A stretch of 64,000 nucleotides of DNA from Sphingomonadales bacterium Ga0077531 (GCA_001464915.1 LNED01000022.1:211256-275255); one strand, 5' to 3'; numbered from the stretch's first letter, positions 44,910 to 54,066 are shown. Notes: generated from the letters alone by a model not told the origin. A program made the numbers and translations.

Positions 44910-46438
44910 TGACCTACGGAAAGCGGCGGGGGGACAAGAACGGTGCGATTGCCGGCAGCCGGCCCGAACGCGCGATTATCGACATCGGATCGAACACCGT
45001 GCGGCTGGTCGTCTATGGCGGCACGATGCGCGCGCCCACGGTGCTGCTCAACGAAAAAGTCACCGCCAAGCTGGGGCGCGAGATTGCCGCGACCGGCCGG
45101 CTGGCGGACGAGGCAATGGCGCTGGCGCTGCGGGGGCTGAAGCGGTTTGCGCTGCTGCTCACCGATCTTGGCATCAATGATATTGATACCGTGGCGACGG
45201 CGGCTGTGCGCGATGCGGCCAACGGCCCGGAATTCGTCGAACAGCTGCGCGCTATTGGCCTGAACCCCCGCGTGATTTCTGGCGAGCAAGAAGCACTGCT
45301 CAGCGCCCACGGGGTGATCGGCGCATTTCCCGATGCGCGCGGGATCGTGGCCGATCTGGGCGGCGGCAGCCTTGAACTGGTGCGCGTTTCCGGCGGCAAA
45401 ACTGACAGCGCGAGTACCCTGCCATTGGGCACGCTGCGCCTGCCCGATCACCGCAAGGATGGCCGGGCCGAAATGAAAAAGTCGCTCGACAAGGCAATCC
45501 GCAAAGGCGGGTGGGATCTGGCTGCGAACCCGCCGCAAGCGAACGGTGCGCTTTATCTGGTCGGCGGAACATGGCGCGCGATGGCAGTGTTTGCGATGGC
45601 GGCACAAGGCTATCCGCTCAGCGATCCGCACGGGTTTGAGCTGGACGCCGCCGCCGCGCTCGAACTCGCAAACAGCCTTGCCGCAAGCGAAACCGAATTG
45701 ATCAAGGGGCGCGAACGGATATCTGCCATGCGCGCGGAAAAGCTGCCTGATGCGGCCGTGCTGCTCCAGTCCTTGCTGACGCAGTTGAACCCCGAACGGG
45801 TGGTGTTTTCATCATGGGGCCTGCGCGAAGGGCTGCTTTATGATCGCCTGCCCGCGCACACCCGGGCGCAGGATCCGTTGCTGGCCGGGGTTGCGGTGTT
45901 TGCGAGCCATCGCGGGTCAGAGCCGACTTTGGCGACCCGGATGGCGGCTTGGACGCTCGACGCTGCACCAGCGCGCGAGCATGGCAGCGAACGGCTGCGG
46001 CTGGCGGCGACGATGCTGGCGCTGGCGGCGATGCAGATCGAGCCCAATATCCGCCTGCCGCAAGCGATCAACTGGGCGCTGCACAAGCGCTGGGTCGGGA
46101 TTGATGGCAAGGGCCGAGCGATGCTGGCGGCGGCGATTGCCGCCAATGGCAATCAGCTTAATTTGCCAGCGCGGGTGCGCGCCTTGGCGAGCGAGGAGGC
46201 GCTGGAGGAAGCGGTGCGCTGGGGTCTCGCGCTGCGGATCGCGCGGCGGCTGGGCGCACAATCGCGCCGCTCGCTTGAGGTGAGCCGATTGGGAGTAGAA
46301 GACGGCGCGTTGGTGCTCAAGCTGGCGGAAAGCCACGCTGCCCTGCTTGGCCAACCGACCGAAAAGGACATGAAGCTGCTCGCCGGAAGGCTGGGCCTCG
46401 GCTGGCGGGTCGATATCGTCCCCGAAATTGCGGCTTAA
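44909..46438 (+). CDS. ppx: Exopolyphosphatase / Ppx-GppA phosphatase
   Basis: A 509-aa sugar-kinase-fold phosphatase that removes terminal phosphate from polyphosphate or pppGpp. Motifs are AIIDIGSNTVRLVVYGG near 24, VISGEQEALLSAHGVIGAFPDARGIVADLGGGSLELVRV near 118, and the C-terminal HD-like helical region. The start is GTG 44909, with GAGGGG seven bases ahead and overlap with the ppk stop; the longer track ORF is rejected. It converges with the next gene and overlaps its stop by three bases. Confidence 0.93.
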   Translation: MTYGKRRGDKNGAIAGSRPERAIIDIGSNTVRLVVYGGTMRAPTVLLNEKVTAKLGREIAATGRLADEAMALALRGLKRFALLLTDLGINDIDTVATAAVRDAANGPEFVEQLRAIGLNPRVISGEQEALLSAHGVIGAFPDARGIVADLGGGSLELVRVSGGKTDSASTLPLGTLRLPDHRKDGRAEMKKSLDKAIRKGGWDLAANPPQANGALYLVGGTWRAMAVFAMAAQGYPLSDPHGFELDAAAALELANSLAASETELIKGRERISAMRAEKLPDAAVLLQSLLTQLNPERVVFSSWGLREGLLYDRLPAHTRAQDPLLAGVAVFASHRGSEPTLATRMAAWTLDAAPAREHGSERLRLAATMLALAAMQIEPNIRLPQAINWALHKRWVGIDGKGRAMLAAAIAANGNQLNLPARVRALASEEALEEAVRWGLALRIARRLGAQSRRSLEVSRLGVEDGALVLKLAESHAALLGQPTEKDMKLLAGRLGLGWRVDIVPEIAA

Positions 46439-47328
46439 GCGGGTTTCACTTCGCTGCTGGCGAAGGGCGAGAAATCGGTGTCGAGATCGTACAGGTCGAC
46501 GCCTTCTGCCTTCTTCAGCCGGTTCACCACGGCGTAGGTCACCGGGGTCAGCGCGGCCTCCCACAGCACTTTCAGCGCCCAATTGGTGATCATCACCGTC
46601 ACCACCGCTTGCGTCGTCCAGATGCCGAGGAAGGCGACGGGGTAGAAGATCAGGCTGTCCACGCCTTGGCCGACAAAGGTTGACCCGATCGTGCGCGTCC
46701 ACAGCATCCGGCCTTTGGTGAGCACCTTCATTTTGGCCATCACGAAAGAATTGACGAACTCACCCACCCAGAACGCGGTGATTGACGCGATGACAATCCG
46801 CCAGGTGCTGCCGAACACGCTCTCGTAGGTGCTCTGGCAGATCGCACCGACGGGGATAGCCGGGTCGGCAGTGGAAGTGAGGGGGCGCGGGCCGCCAAAG
46901 CCGCTCGCGCTGCATTCCCACCCGTCGAAAGCGGGCAGGGCGGTGACGACAAAGCTCATGAAGGCAAGAAACGTCAGCGCGCCAAATCCGACCCAGATCA
47001 CCCGCCGCGCTTTGGCGAAGCCGTAAATCTCGGTCAGCACATCCCCGATCACGTAACCCAGCGGGAAGAACAGGATTCCCGCGCCATAGATGAACACGCC
47101 GTCGGCGGCGGGCCACCATCCCTGCGGCCAGAACGGCACATCGACATAGGTCAGTTTAGCCGCGCCGATGATATTCGACAGCAGCAGGATCGCGACAAAT
47201 GCCGCCATCACCAAATCGTAGTAGCGGAAGGTGACCGGCGGGTGCGAGGTGGCGACGATCCCATCAGCGGGATCGCGGTCAAACAGGGCTGCGGGATCGG
47301 CGGCGGGCGCAGGAGCGGTGTTTTCCAT
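46435..47328 (-). CDS. yhhQ: Queuosine precursor transporter (YhhQ family)
   Basis: A 297-aa polytopic inner-membrane protein of the VUT/QueT family, taking up preQ0/preQ1 for queuosine tRNA modification. Motifs include ILLLSNIIGAAKL near 49, FPLGYVIGDVLTEIYGFAKARRVIWVGF near 87, and VGEFVNSFVMAKMKVLTKGRMLWTRTIGSTFVGQGVDSLIFYPVAFLG near 187. ATG 47328 is preferred to the TTG of the track. Next to a tRNA gene, though of a tRNA not modified by queuosine. Confidence 0.88.
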   Translation of the reverse strand: MENTAPAPAADPAALFDRDPADGIVATSHPPVTFRYYDLVMAAFVAILLLSNIIGAAKLTYVDVPFWPQGWWPAADGVFIYGAGILFFPLGYVIGDVLTEIYGFAKARRVIWVGFGALTFLAFMSFVVTALPAFDGWECSASGFGGPRPLTSTADPAIPVGAICQSTYESVFGSTWRIVIASITAFWVGEFVNSFVMAKMKVLTKGRMLWTRTIGSTFVGQGVDSLIFYPVAFLGIWTTQAVVTVMITNWALKVLWEAALTPVTYAVVNRLKKAEGVDLYDLDTDFSPFASSEVKPA

Positions 47329-47389
47329 CGCAGCGATGGTTAGCGCGATTCCCTTATCGGGCAAAGCGCGCTATTGGCCGGGACGGCGC

Positions 47390-47466
47390 GCGCCCGTAGC
47401 TCATCTGGATAGAGCGCGAGACTTCTAATCTTGAGGCAGCAGGTTCGAGTCCTGCCGGGCGCGCCA
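47390..47466 (+). tRNA. tRNA-Arg (anticodon TCT)
   Basis: 77 bases including an encoded CCA. The acceptor stem GCGCCCG pairs with CGGGCGC; the anticodon arm is CGAGA-CTTCTAA-TCTTG with anticodon TCT, reading AGA codons; the T arm contains GGTTCGAGTCC. Complete cloverleaf seen by eye. Confidence 0.96.
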
Positions 47467-47472
47467 AATTAC

Positions 47473-48255
47473 TCACCCCCGCGCGACATTCTCCAGCAGT
47501 TCTGCCGTGACCGGGTAGCCCGCATCGCCGAGGATCGTCAGCCATGATTGGCCGCCTTCTTCCACCACCTGCGGCATAATCGTGCGCACCGGGATTGCTT
47601 CGGCCTGGGCGCGGGCTTCTTCGTAGCTGGCGAACAGGGCGAGGCGTTCCAGATTGCGGCGGGTGGGGAAGATCAGCTTGATCTCGCCGCGCTCCGCCGC
47701 ATCCAGCGCGCCTTGGGCGGAGACCCAGAACAGCCGGGTGTTTTCGGCGTGATCAATCGACACGTCGACCGCCCCGGTGCCGAGATTGGCGAGATAGAAG
47801 CGGGTGTCATACACGCGCGTGATGTTCTCGTTCTTGGGGAACCAGCGCGCAAACGGCGTGACCTGCGCAAGGTCGATTTGCCAGCCGAAGGCGTCCAGCA
47901 CCGGGGCCAGTGCGCCGACTTCGGCCAGCATCGCGCGGGCTTCGGCGGCGCGGGCCGCGTCAATATTGCCCGCCAGCCCCAGCGCGAGGCCGGTTTCCTC
48001 CAGCGTCTCACGCACGGCCGCAATCTGGTGCGCGGCTTCATCGGCCGAGATGCCGCTTGTCGCTGCGATCTGTTCGCCCAGCGCGTAGTCCGCCGGATCG
48101 ACCCGCCCGCCGGGAAACACGGCCATGCCGCCCGCAAAGCTCATGTTGCGCGAACGCACAGTCATCAGCACTTCCGGCGCGCCGCCATTCGGGCAGTTGC
48201 GGAAGATGATGATGGTGGCGGCGGGGATGCCCTGTCGGCTGGAATCGGTGTTCAT
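47473..48255 (-). CDS. NUDIX hydrolase
   Basis: A 260-aa hydrolase of the longer NUDT7/8/19-like kind. The domain starts PAATIIIFRNCPNGGAPEVLMTVRSRNMSFAGGMAVFPGGRVDPAD and the Nudix box core is AAVRETLEETGLALG near residue 78. The substrate is probably a CoA derivative or nucleotide diphosphate; not determined. ATG 48255 is preferred over a TTG upstream. It ends six bases from tRNA-Arg on the opposite strand. Confidence 0.85.
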   Translation of the reverse strand: MNTDSSRQGIPAATIIIFRNCPNGGAPEVLMTVRSRNMSFAGGMAVFPGGRVDPADYALGEQIAATSGISADEAAHQIAAVRETLEETGLALGLAGNIDAARAAEARAMLAEVGALAPVLDAFGWQIDLAQVTPFARWFPKNENITRVYDTRFYLANLGTGAVDVSIDHAENTRLFWVSAQGALDAAERGEIKLIFPTRRNLERLALFASYEEARAQAEAIPVRTIMPQVVEEGGQSWLTILGDAGYPVTAELLENVARG

Positions 48256-48409
48256 CGCGGCAAATGATGGCCCTCCGGCAAGGACTTGCCAAGAGCCAAG
48301 GCGCAACCCTGCCGGTTTCGACAGGGGGTGTCGGGATGCTTTACAACCGCCGGGTTTAGGCTGCCCTAGTGAGCCAGAAAAATGGCGGAATTCCGTAGGT
48401 TTTCAAGTT

Positions 48410-48425
48410 TGGCACGGGCCATGCA
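48410..48425 (+). promoter_or_regulatory. Sigma54-type promoter
   Basis: TGGCAC-GGGCC-ATGCA has GG and GC elements at the spacing required for -24/-12 RpoN promoters; only the first T of TTGCA differs. A start is predicted near 48436, just before a two-hairpin transcript. Confidence 0.6.
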
Positions 48426-48443
48426 TAACAGGAAGCGGTCCTA

Positions 48444-48503
48444 ATGGTCTTTATTGTGAGACGCGATCCTTCCTGGTCTCCGGGTCGCGGCTCCCCGAAA
48501 TGA
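48444..48503 (+). CDS. Possible 19-aa small ORF within the sRNA candidate
   Basis: The ORF reads MVFIVRRDPSWSPGRGSPK and stops directly before the terminator stem. AGGA lies about 11 bases upstream, but that would fall before the predicted sigma54 transcript start, leaving only about eight leader bases. Basic and Pro/Arg-rich, no signal. It may be translated, or may be a coincidence of an RNA gene. Confidence 0.25.
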   Translation: MVFIVRRDPSWSPGRGSPK

Positions 48504-48506
48504 AAA

Positions 48507-48538
48507 ACGCCCCGCACTGGTCCTGCGGGGCGTTTTTT
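48507..48538 (+). terminator. Strong Rho-independent terminator
   Basis: ACGCCCCGCA and TGCGGGGCGT form a perfect ten-base stem with a seven-base loop, followed by TTTTTT. It ends the candidate small RNA. Confidence 0.85.
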
Positions 48539-48658
48539 CGTTTGCGCCTTAAGCGCCGGCGCGGGCCGTCCGGCCCGCTTGGCTTTCCTCCGGGACCCGG
48601 CCCTTTCAGGGCCATCCCTCCGGACGCGCAGTCGCGCTTGCGGCCCTGCGGGCCGATT

Positions 48659-48988
48659 TTATCCCGCTTTGGTAACGCCGCTTTCATCCATCAGCTGCTG
48701 CAATTCGCCCGCCTCGAACATCTCCATCATGATGTCGCTGCCGCCGACGAATTCGCCTTTGACGTAAAGCTGCGGGATGGTGGGCCAATCCGAGAACGCC
48801 TTGATCCCCTGACGGATTTCCATGTCCTGCAACACATCGACGCTTTCAAAAGCGACGCCGCAGTGATCGAGGATCGCAATCGCGCGGCTGGAAAAACCGC
48901 ATTGCGGGAACAGCGGAGTGCCTTTCATGAACAGCACGACATCATTGCTTGAAACGAGTTCGGTAAGGCGGGTGTTAACGTCGGTCAT
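48659..48988 (-). CDS. grxD: Monothiol glutaredoxin GrxD
   Basis: A 109-aa CGFS-type glutaredoxin that carries 2Fe-2S clusters. Motifs are VVLFMKGTPLFPQCGFSSRAIAIL, WPTIPQLYVKGEFVGGSDIM and a C-terminal helix. ATG 48988 gives the normal family N-terminus (MTDVNTRLTELV); the upstream ATG at 49012 is less likely. It follows a bolA gene, its usual partner. Confidence 0.94.
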   Translation of the reverse strand: MTDVNTRLTELVSSNDVVLFMKGTPLFPQCGFSSRAIAILDHCGVAFESVDVLQDMEIRQGIKAFSDWPTIPQLYVKGEFVGGSDIMMEMFEAGELQQLMDESGVTKAG

Positions 48989-49030
48989 GGTGCGTGGCAG
49001 CCCCTGATACATGTGGATGAGTGTTGCAGT

Positions 49031-49264
49031 TTACGTGGGGACCACGGTGGTGACTTGCAAGGCGTGCAGTTCGCCGCCCATGCGTCCGCCGAACGCGGCA
49101 TAGACCAATTTGTGCTGCGCCACGCGGGTCAGCCCGGCAAATTGGGGCGCAGTAACGGTCGCGGCCCAATGGTCGTCGTCGCCTGCCAAATCGGTCAGTG
49201 CCACGGTCGCGCCGGGCAATGCAGTGAGGATCGCGTCTTCGATTGCGGCGGCACTCATCGGCAT
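49031..49264 (-). CDS. bolA: BolA-family protein
   Basis: A 77-aa BolA/IbaG-type protein: MSAAAIEDAILTALPGATVALTDLAGDDDHWAATVTAPQFAGLTRVAQHKLVYAAFGGRMGGELHALQV. The conserved His in RVAQHKLVY is the Fe-S ligand in BolA-glutaredoxin complexes. It precedes grxD on the same strand and likely acts with it in Fe-S trafficking or iron sensing. Confidence 0.92.
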   Translation of the reverse strand: MPMSAAAIEDAILTALPGATVALTDLAGDDDHWAATVTAPQFAGLTRVAQHKLVYAAFGGRMGGELHALQVTTVVPT

Positions 49265-49292
49265 GGGGAACTCTCCAGAAGGCGGCGGCGGA

Positions 49293-49616
49293 TCATTCGT
49301 CGCCGAGCAATTGGCGGCGCGATTCGATCGTCATTTCGTCAAGCTTGGCGCGGATATCGGCTTCGGTGACGTCGGCGCCCCCGGCGGTAAGATCGCCGAG
49401 CAGCTTGCGCACCACGTCTTCATCGCCCGATTCCTCGAAATCGGCCTGCACCACCGCCTTGCTATAGGCGTCGGATTCTTCGGGCGTCAGCTTCATCAGG
49501 GCCGCAGCCCATTCGCCCAGCAACCGGTTACGGCGCGCAGCGATGCGGAAAGCGGTTTCGCCGTCGAGCGCGAATTTGGCTTCTTCAGCGCGCTCGCGGT
49601 CTTTGAAATCGGTCAT
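49293..49616 (-). CDS. DUF1476 protein (ATP synthase zeta-inhibitor family)
   Basis: A 107-aa, wholly alpha-helical acidic protein: MTDFKDRERAEEAKFALDGETAFRIAARRNRLLGEWAAALM, then DVVRKLLGDLTAGGADVTEADIRAKLDEM. The family includes the zeta subunit that inhibits F1-ATPase hydrolysis in Paracoccus. ATG 49616 is preferred to the longer track ORF. Upstream of bolA-grxD by 28 bases. Inhibitor role inferred from family. Confidence 0.85.
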   Translation of the reverse strand: MTDFKDRERAEEAKFALDGETAFRIAARRNRLLGEWAAALMKLTPEESDAYSKAVVQADFEESGDEDVVRKLLGDLTAGGADVTEADIRAKLDEMTIESRRQLLGDE

Positions 49617-49700
49617 GTGAGTGTCCCTTCGGATACGATCCGCGCCTTCGATAGAGGCGGCGGCGCGCGGCTTCAAGCACCAAGCCGCGCGCGAGACGTC

Positions 49701-50699
49701 CTAATCCATCATCACCACCAGCTTGCCCACCGCCTCACGGTTTTCAAGCTTGGCAATGGCATCGCCTGCGCGCGCCAGCGGGAAGGTTTCGCTGACCAGC
49801 GGGTCGATCGTCCCCGCTTTCATCAGCGCGAAAAGTTCGTCCACCTGCGCGCGGAATTTCACCGGTTCACGCGCGGTGAAAGCGCCCCAGAACACGCCGC
49901 AAATATCGCAGCTTTTGAGCAGGGTGAGGTTGAGCGGCATCTTGGCGATCCCGGCGGGGAAGCCGACCACCAGGAAGCGGCCTTCCCACGCGATAGAGCG
50001 CAGCGCGGGTTCGGAATATTGCCCGCCGACAATGTCATAGACGATGTTCGCGCCGTTCGGGCCGCAGGCGGATTTGAACGCTTCGGCCAGCGCCTTGGAC
50101 GCATCCTTGTCCATGTCGCCGCGCGGGTAGATTACCACTTCGTCGGCCCCGGCCTTCCGCGCGACTTCGCCCTTGGCCTCGGAGGAGACAGCGGCAACCA
50201 CGCGCGCGCCGAATGCCTTGGCCAGCTCGACCGCCGACAGGCCAACGCCGCCCGCCGCGCCGAGGATCAGCACGGTGTCACCGGATTTGATGTGCCCGCG
50301 ATCCTTCAGCCCGTGGATCGTGGTGCCGTAAGTCATCAGCAGGCTGGCGGCTTTTTCAAACGGCACGCCTTCGGGGACGTGGAACATCCGGCCCGCTGGC
50401 ACGATCGCCTTTTCGGCAAGCCCGCCGTTGCCAAGCCCGGCCATCACGCGGTCGCCCACGGCAAAGCCTTCGACGCCTTCGCCCACGGCTTCAATCACGC
50501 CCGCAATTTCGCCGCCGGGTGAGAAGGGGCGCTGCGGCTTGAACTGATACAGATCGCGGATGATCAACCCATCGGGATAGTTGATTGCGCAGGCCTTGAC
50601 CGCGACCAGCACTTCGCCCGCGCCGGGGGTTGGGGTTTCAATTTCGTCGAGCGTCAGGGTTTCTGGCCCGCCTGTGGCGTGGCTACGAATGGCTTTCAT
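49701..50699 (-). CDS. NADPH:quinone oxidoreductase, zinc-independent MDR
   Basis: A 332-aa medium-chain reductase. GroES-like N-terminus (SPGGEIAGVIEAVGEGVEGFAVGDRVMA near 60), then a Rossmann fold with VLILGAAGGVGLSAVELAKAFGARVVAA near 144 that lacks the zinc Cys ligands of alcohol dehydrogenases. It resembles quinone oxidoreductase or acryloyl-CoA reductase-like enzymes; exact substrate unknown. Confidence 0.85.
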   Translation of the reverse strand: MKAIRSHATGGPETLTLDEIETPTPGAGEVLVAVKACAINYPDGLIIRDLYQFKPQRPFSPGGEIAGVIEAVGEGVEGFAVGDRVMAGLGNGGLAEKAIVPAGRMFHVPEGVPFEKAASLLMTYGTTIHGLKDRGHIKSGDTVLILGAAGGVGLSAVELAKAFGARVVAAVSSEAKGEVARKAGADEVVIYPRGDMDKDASKALAEAFKSACGPNGANIVYDIVGGQYSEPALRSIAWEGRFLVVGFPAGIAKMPLNLTLLKSCDICGVFWGAFTAREPVKFRAQVDELFALMKAGTIDPLVSETFPLARAGDAIAKLENREAVGKLVVMMD

Positions 50700-50724
50700 G
50701 GTGTCCTCTCCCTTGGACTGTTTT

Positions 50725-51324
50725 TTAAATTGCGGTGCCGCGCATCAGCCACGGTTGGCCGGATGTGCGGGCTGCCTCGAAGGTGCTGATCGCCTCGCCC
50801 CGCGCCATCGTCAGGCCGACCTCGTCAAGCCCGCCCAGCAGGCACTCGCGGCGGAACGGATCGAGGTTGAAGGTGAAGCGATCCTGATACGGCGTGGTGA
50901 CGGTCTGGTGTTCGAGATCGACCGAAATGGGCTGGCCTTCGCGCGCGACCTCCAGCAGGCGGTCAACCGCCTGCTGCGGCAAGACGACGGGCAGGATCCC
51001 GTTCTTGACCGCGTTGCCCGAAAAGATGTCCGAGAAGCTTGGCGCGATCACCACCCGGATGCCGAGATCGCCCAATGCCCAAGCGGCGTGTTCGCGGCTC
51101 GATCCGCAGCCGAAATTGTCGCCCGCGATCAGCACCGGCGCACCGGCATAGGCGGGATCGTCGATCACATTGCCCGGTTCCGCCCGCAACGTCTCAAACG
51201 CGCCGACGCCCAAGCCTTCGCGGCTGATGGTCTTGAGCCATTTGGCCGGGATGATGATGTCGGTATCGACATTCTTGAGGCCAAGCGGAATGGCGCGGCC
51301 TTCGACGCGGGTGAGCGGTTGCAT
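50725..51324 (-). CDS. leuD: 3-isopropylmalate dehydratase small subunit
   Basis: A 199-aa swivel-domain subunit of isopropylmalate isomerase in leucine synthesis. Motifs are [26 protein letters not shown] near 14 and [43 protein letters not shown] near 69. Same strand as leuC but separated from it by two unrelated small genes. Confidence 0.95.
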   Translation of the reverse strand: MQPLTRVEGRAIPLGLKNVDTDIIIPAKWLKTISREGLGVGAFETLRAEPGNVIDDPAYAGAPVLIAGDNFGCGSSREHAAWALGDLGIRVVIAPSFSDIFSGNAVKNGILPVVLPQQAVDRLLEVAREGQPISVDLEHQTVTTPYQDRFTFNLDPFRRECLLGGLDEVGLTMARGEAISTFEAARTSGQPWLMRGTAI

Positions 51325-51333
51325 CGTGATCCT

Positions 51334-51510
51334 TTAATCGGTTTGCGGCGGCTCGCCCGAAGGGATCGGGCCAGGCTGGGTCGGCTCGTTCGGCTTTTTC
51401 TTGCGCTTGCCCGCATAAAGCAGCGCAGCGGCCACGGCTGCCGATCCGATTGCTCCGGCAGCAGCAATTGCGGCGTTGCGAGCGGTGTTGTTTTTGGGCT
51501 TGTCGGTCAT
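51334..51510 (-). CDS. 58-aa membrane protein between leuC and leuD
   Basis: A short product: MTDKPKNNTARNAAIAAAGAIGSAAVAAALLYAGKRKKKPNEPTQPGP. One Ala/Gly-rich membrane segment flanked by basic residues and a Pro-rich tail. ATG 51510 is chosen over the longer track ORF, which would be overlapped by the next gene. It ends nine bases before leuD, so it is likely co-transcribed. Function unknown. Confidence 0.6.
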   Translation of the reverse strand: MTDKPKNNTARNAAIAAAGAIGSAAVAAALLYAGKRKKKPNEPTQPGPIPSGEPPQTD

Positions 51511-51556
51511 AACAATCTCTTGGGGTGCAATTGCGTGGCTTGCAAGCCGCCGCTTT

Positions 51557-52081
51557 TCAAAACAAGTCAGGAGAAGGCTGGCGTGAGTTGTTGAGACCTT
51601 TCCAGCTTTCGAGCGCACCGGAATGGCTTTGTGCGCCATCGTGGACGAGAGGCCGGATCGAGGCGGAAGTGGCTTCATCGATTACGGCGCCGTCCGAAGA
51701 CAGAAAGACTTCGTCTCCAAGCAAATGCATTCGATCGTCTTTCTTGTAAGGCTGGATCATCGTCAGCACATGCGCACCGGAATCATCCGACAAGTCGATT
51801 AAAAGCACATCGATGGCACTTCCATCCTTGCGAACAAGTCCATCCCGGGCAAAGGCACAAGCTTCAAAATTCACCGCCTCGGTTTCCATGAAAGCCTTCC
51901 CCTTGGAGACGGCCTCTACCTGCGTTTCAGCCTCGAATACGTTGAGCACGAGTTCACCGCTCTTCAGACACATTGCTTGCGGGACGTAATTTTCGGCCGG
52001 GCCAAGATCGGCAATGATCCATGTTGCGTGGGCCAGAAGAAACCCACCGATATTAAGCATATTCTCCGATATCACGGTCAT
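51557..52081 (-). CDS. Unknown protein coupled to leuC
   Basis: A 174-aa cytoplasmic protein: [65 protein letters not shown], then [51 protein letters not shown] 52081 overlaps the leuC stop (ATGA). Codon use is less GC-rich than in leuC and leuD, which suggests insertion into the leu operon. I do not recognise the family. Confidence 0.65.
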   Translation of the reverse strand: MTVISENMLNIGGFLLAHATWIIADLGPAENYVPQAMCLKSGELVLNVFEAETQVEAVSKGKAFMETEAVNFEACAFARDGLVRKDGSAIDVLLIDLSDDSGAHVLTMIQPYKKDDRMHLLGDEVFLSSDGAVIDEATSASIRPLVHDGAQSHSGALESWKGLNNSRQPSPDLF

Positions 52082-53511
52082 TTGCTTAACTCCCGCACGT
52101 CGGTGAGCCGACCCGTGACAGCGGCAGCCGCCGCCATCGCGGGAGAGACCAGATGCGTGCGCGCGCCTGGCCCCTGCCGTCCTACAAAATTGCGGTTGCT
52201 GGTCGAAGCGCAGCGTTCGCCCGGCGGCACCTTGTCGGGGTTCATGCCGAGGCAGGCCGAGCACCCCGGTTCGCGCCATTCGAACCCCGCGTCGATGAAC
52301 ACGCGGTCGAGGCCTTCGTCCTCGGCCTGCGCTTTCACCAGACCCGATCCCGGCACGACGATTGCCCAGCGCACGTTGGCGGCTTTGTGGCGACCTTTCA
52401 GCACAGCGGCGGCGGCGCGCAGGTCTTCGATCCGGCTGTTGGTGCAGCTGCCGATGAAGACGTTTTCGATGGCGACCTCGGTCATCGGGGTTCCGGCGGT
52501 GAGGCCCATGTAGTCGAGGCTTTTCTGCGCCGCGACCCGCTTCGATTCGTCGGCGAAATCAGCGGGGGAGGGCACGCATCCGCCAATCGGCACGACGTCC
52601 TCGGGGCTGGTACCCCAAGTGACGCTCGGCTCGACATCGGCGGCGTTGATGGTGACCGACTTGGCGAACACTGCGCCGTCATCGGAATGGAGCGTGCGCC
52701 AGTATGCCACAGCCGCGTCCCATTCCGCGCCCTGTGGAGCCATCGGGCGGCCCTTGAGATAGGCGAAGGTCACGTCATCGGGCGCGATCAACCCGGCGCG
52801 CGCGCCAGCCTCAATGCTCATGTTGCAGACGGTCAGCCGCTGCTCGACGCTCATGCTTTCAAACACCGCGCCGCGATATTCGATCACGTAGCCAGAGCCG
52901 CCCGCCGCGCCAATCTGGCCGATGATATGGAGGATCAGATCCTTGGCGCTCACTCCGGGGCCGAGGTCGCCTGTCACCCGCACTTCCATCGATTTGGATT
53001 GCTGGAGCAGCAGCGTCTGCGTCGCCAGCACGTGCTCAACTTCGCTGGTGCCGATCCCGAAGGCGAGCGCGCCCAGCCCACCGTGACACGCGGTGTGCGA
53101 ATCGCCGCAGACGATGGTGGTGCCGGGCAGCGAGAAACCCTGTTCGGGGCCGACCACATGGACGATCCCCTGTTCCTTGGCGGTCGCGGGAATGTAGCGG
53201 ATGCCGTAAGCTGGCGCGTTCATCTCAAGCGCGGCAAGCTGTGCGGCGCTTTCAGGGTCAGCGATGGGCAGCACTGCGCCATCTGCACCGCGCCGCGCGG
53301 TGGTCGGCAGGTTGTGATCGGGGACGGCCAGCGTCAATTCCGGCCGCCGCACCGGGCGCCCGGCCACCCGCAGCGCCTCAAACGCCTGCGGGCTGGTCAC
53401 TTCGTGCACCAGATGTCGGTCGATATAGATCAGAGCGGTGCCATCATCGCGCACCTCCACCACATGCGCATCCCAGATCTTTTCGTACAAGGTGCGGGGG
53501 CGGCTCGCCAT
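52078..53511 (-). CDS. leuC: 3-isopropylmalate dehydratase large subunit
   Basis: A 477-aa aconitase-fold subunit with a 4Fe-4S cluster. Motifs are [13 protein letters not shown] at the start, [35 protein letters not shown] near 130, [17 protein letters not shown] (first cluster Cys) near 349, and [32 protein letters not shown] (last two Cys) near 409. ATG 53511 fits the family start; the extra 36 residues of the track ORF are not conserved. Confidence 0.95.
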   Translation of the reverse strand: MASRPRTLYEKIWDAHVVEVRDDGTALIYIDRHLVHEVTSPQAFEALRVAGRPVRRPELTLAVPDHNLPTTARRGADGAVLPIADPESAAQLAALEMNAPAYGIRYIPATAKEQGIVHVVGPEQGFSLPGTTIVCGDSHTACHGGLGALAFGIGTSEVEHVLATQTLLLQQSKSMEVRVTGDLGPGVSAKDLILHIIGQIGAAGGSGYVIEYRGAVFESMSVEQRLTVCNMSIEAGARAGLIAPDDVTFAYLKGRPMAPQGAEWDAAVAYWRTLHSDDGAVFAKSVTINAADVEPSVTWGTSPEDVVPIGGCVPSPADFADESKRVAAQKSLDYMGLTAGTPMTEVAIENVFIGSCTNSRIEDLRAAAAVLKGRHKAANVRWAIVVPGSGLVKAQAEDEGLDRVFIDAGFEWREPGCSACLGMNPDKVPPGERCASTSNRNFVGRQGPGARTHLVSPAMAAAAAVTGRLTDVRELSK

Positions 53512-53640
53512 GATTGTATCATCCGGTTGGGGTGTCTGGAGCGGCCCATTACTCACGATTGCCGAGCCGTGGCAAGATTGCGGCGTTTTCATCGCAATCG
53601 CGGGTGGAAATTGTAACATTTGATCGCTACATTTACACCT

Positions 53641-54066
53641 ATGTTAGCAACCCTCCCCCCAGCATCCGCGTTTTTCCACCCGATCAAGGTTGAGGCGGCG
53701 GACATCGACTTCATGGGTCATGTCAATAATGCCCGCTATCTCAATTGGGTGCAGGATGCGGTGCTGGCGCACTGGAACAACCTTGCCCCGGCTGAAGATG
53801 TGGCGAGCAAGGCGTGGGTCGCGCTGAAGCACGAGATCACCTACCGCAAACCAGCCTTCCTTGAAGATGATGTGATGGCGCAAACCGTGCTCGAACGTTT
53901 CAACGGCGCGCGCGCGTTCTATTCGACGCTGATCAAGCGCGGCGAAGACGTGCTCGCAGAAGTGCAATCGAGCTGGTGCTGCATCGACGCAGAAACCCTG
54001 CGCCCGGCGCGGATAGGCGAGCACTTGCGCGAGTTTTTCTTCCCCGCACCCGCTCCGACCGAATAG
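53641..54066 (+). CDS. Hotdog-fold acyl-CoA thioesterase
   Basis: A 141-aa 4HBT-family protein. The catalytic-type motif [25 protein letters not shown] near residue 19 has the Asp and the HVNNA helix, and [19 protein letters not shown] follows. It hydrolyses acyl-CoA; chain specificity unknown. ATG 53641 is taken; TTG 53620 is the alternative. No good ribosome site for either. Divergent from leuC. Confidence 0.8.
   Translation: MLATLPPASAFFHPIKVEAADIDFMGHVNNARYLNWVQDAVLAHWNNLAPAEDVASKAWVALKHEITYRKPAFLEDDVMAQTVLERFNGARAFYSTLIKRGEDVLAEVQSSWCCIDAETLRPARIGEHLREFFFPAPAPTE

Larger units (their letters stand above)
48436..48538 (+). ncRNA. Candidate ~100-nt sigma54-driven small RNA
   Basis: Between the sigma54-like site and a strong terminator lies a compact unit. 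Stem-loop 1 pairs CGCGATCC (48462-48469) with GGGTCGCG (48482-48489) around the pyrimidine-rich loop TTCCTGGTCTCC, which resembles anti-Shine-Dalgarno loops of alphaproteobacterial sRNAs. Stem-loop 2 is the terminator. A 19-codon ORF fits exactly inside, so a small mRNA is the alternative. No flanking gene needs this promoter-terminator pair. The remainder of the 403-base gap shows nothing else. Confidence 0.5.

Noticed and set aside
52153-53616. 487-aa plus-strand ORF opposite leuC
   Set aside because: Antisense shadow of leuC, which has all Fe-S ligands.
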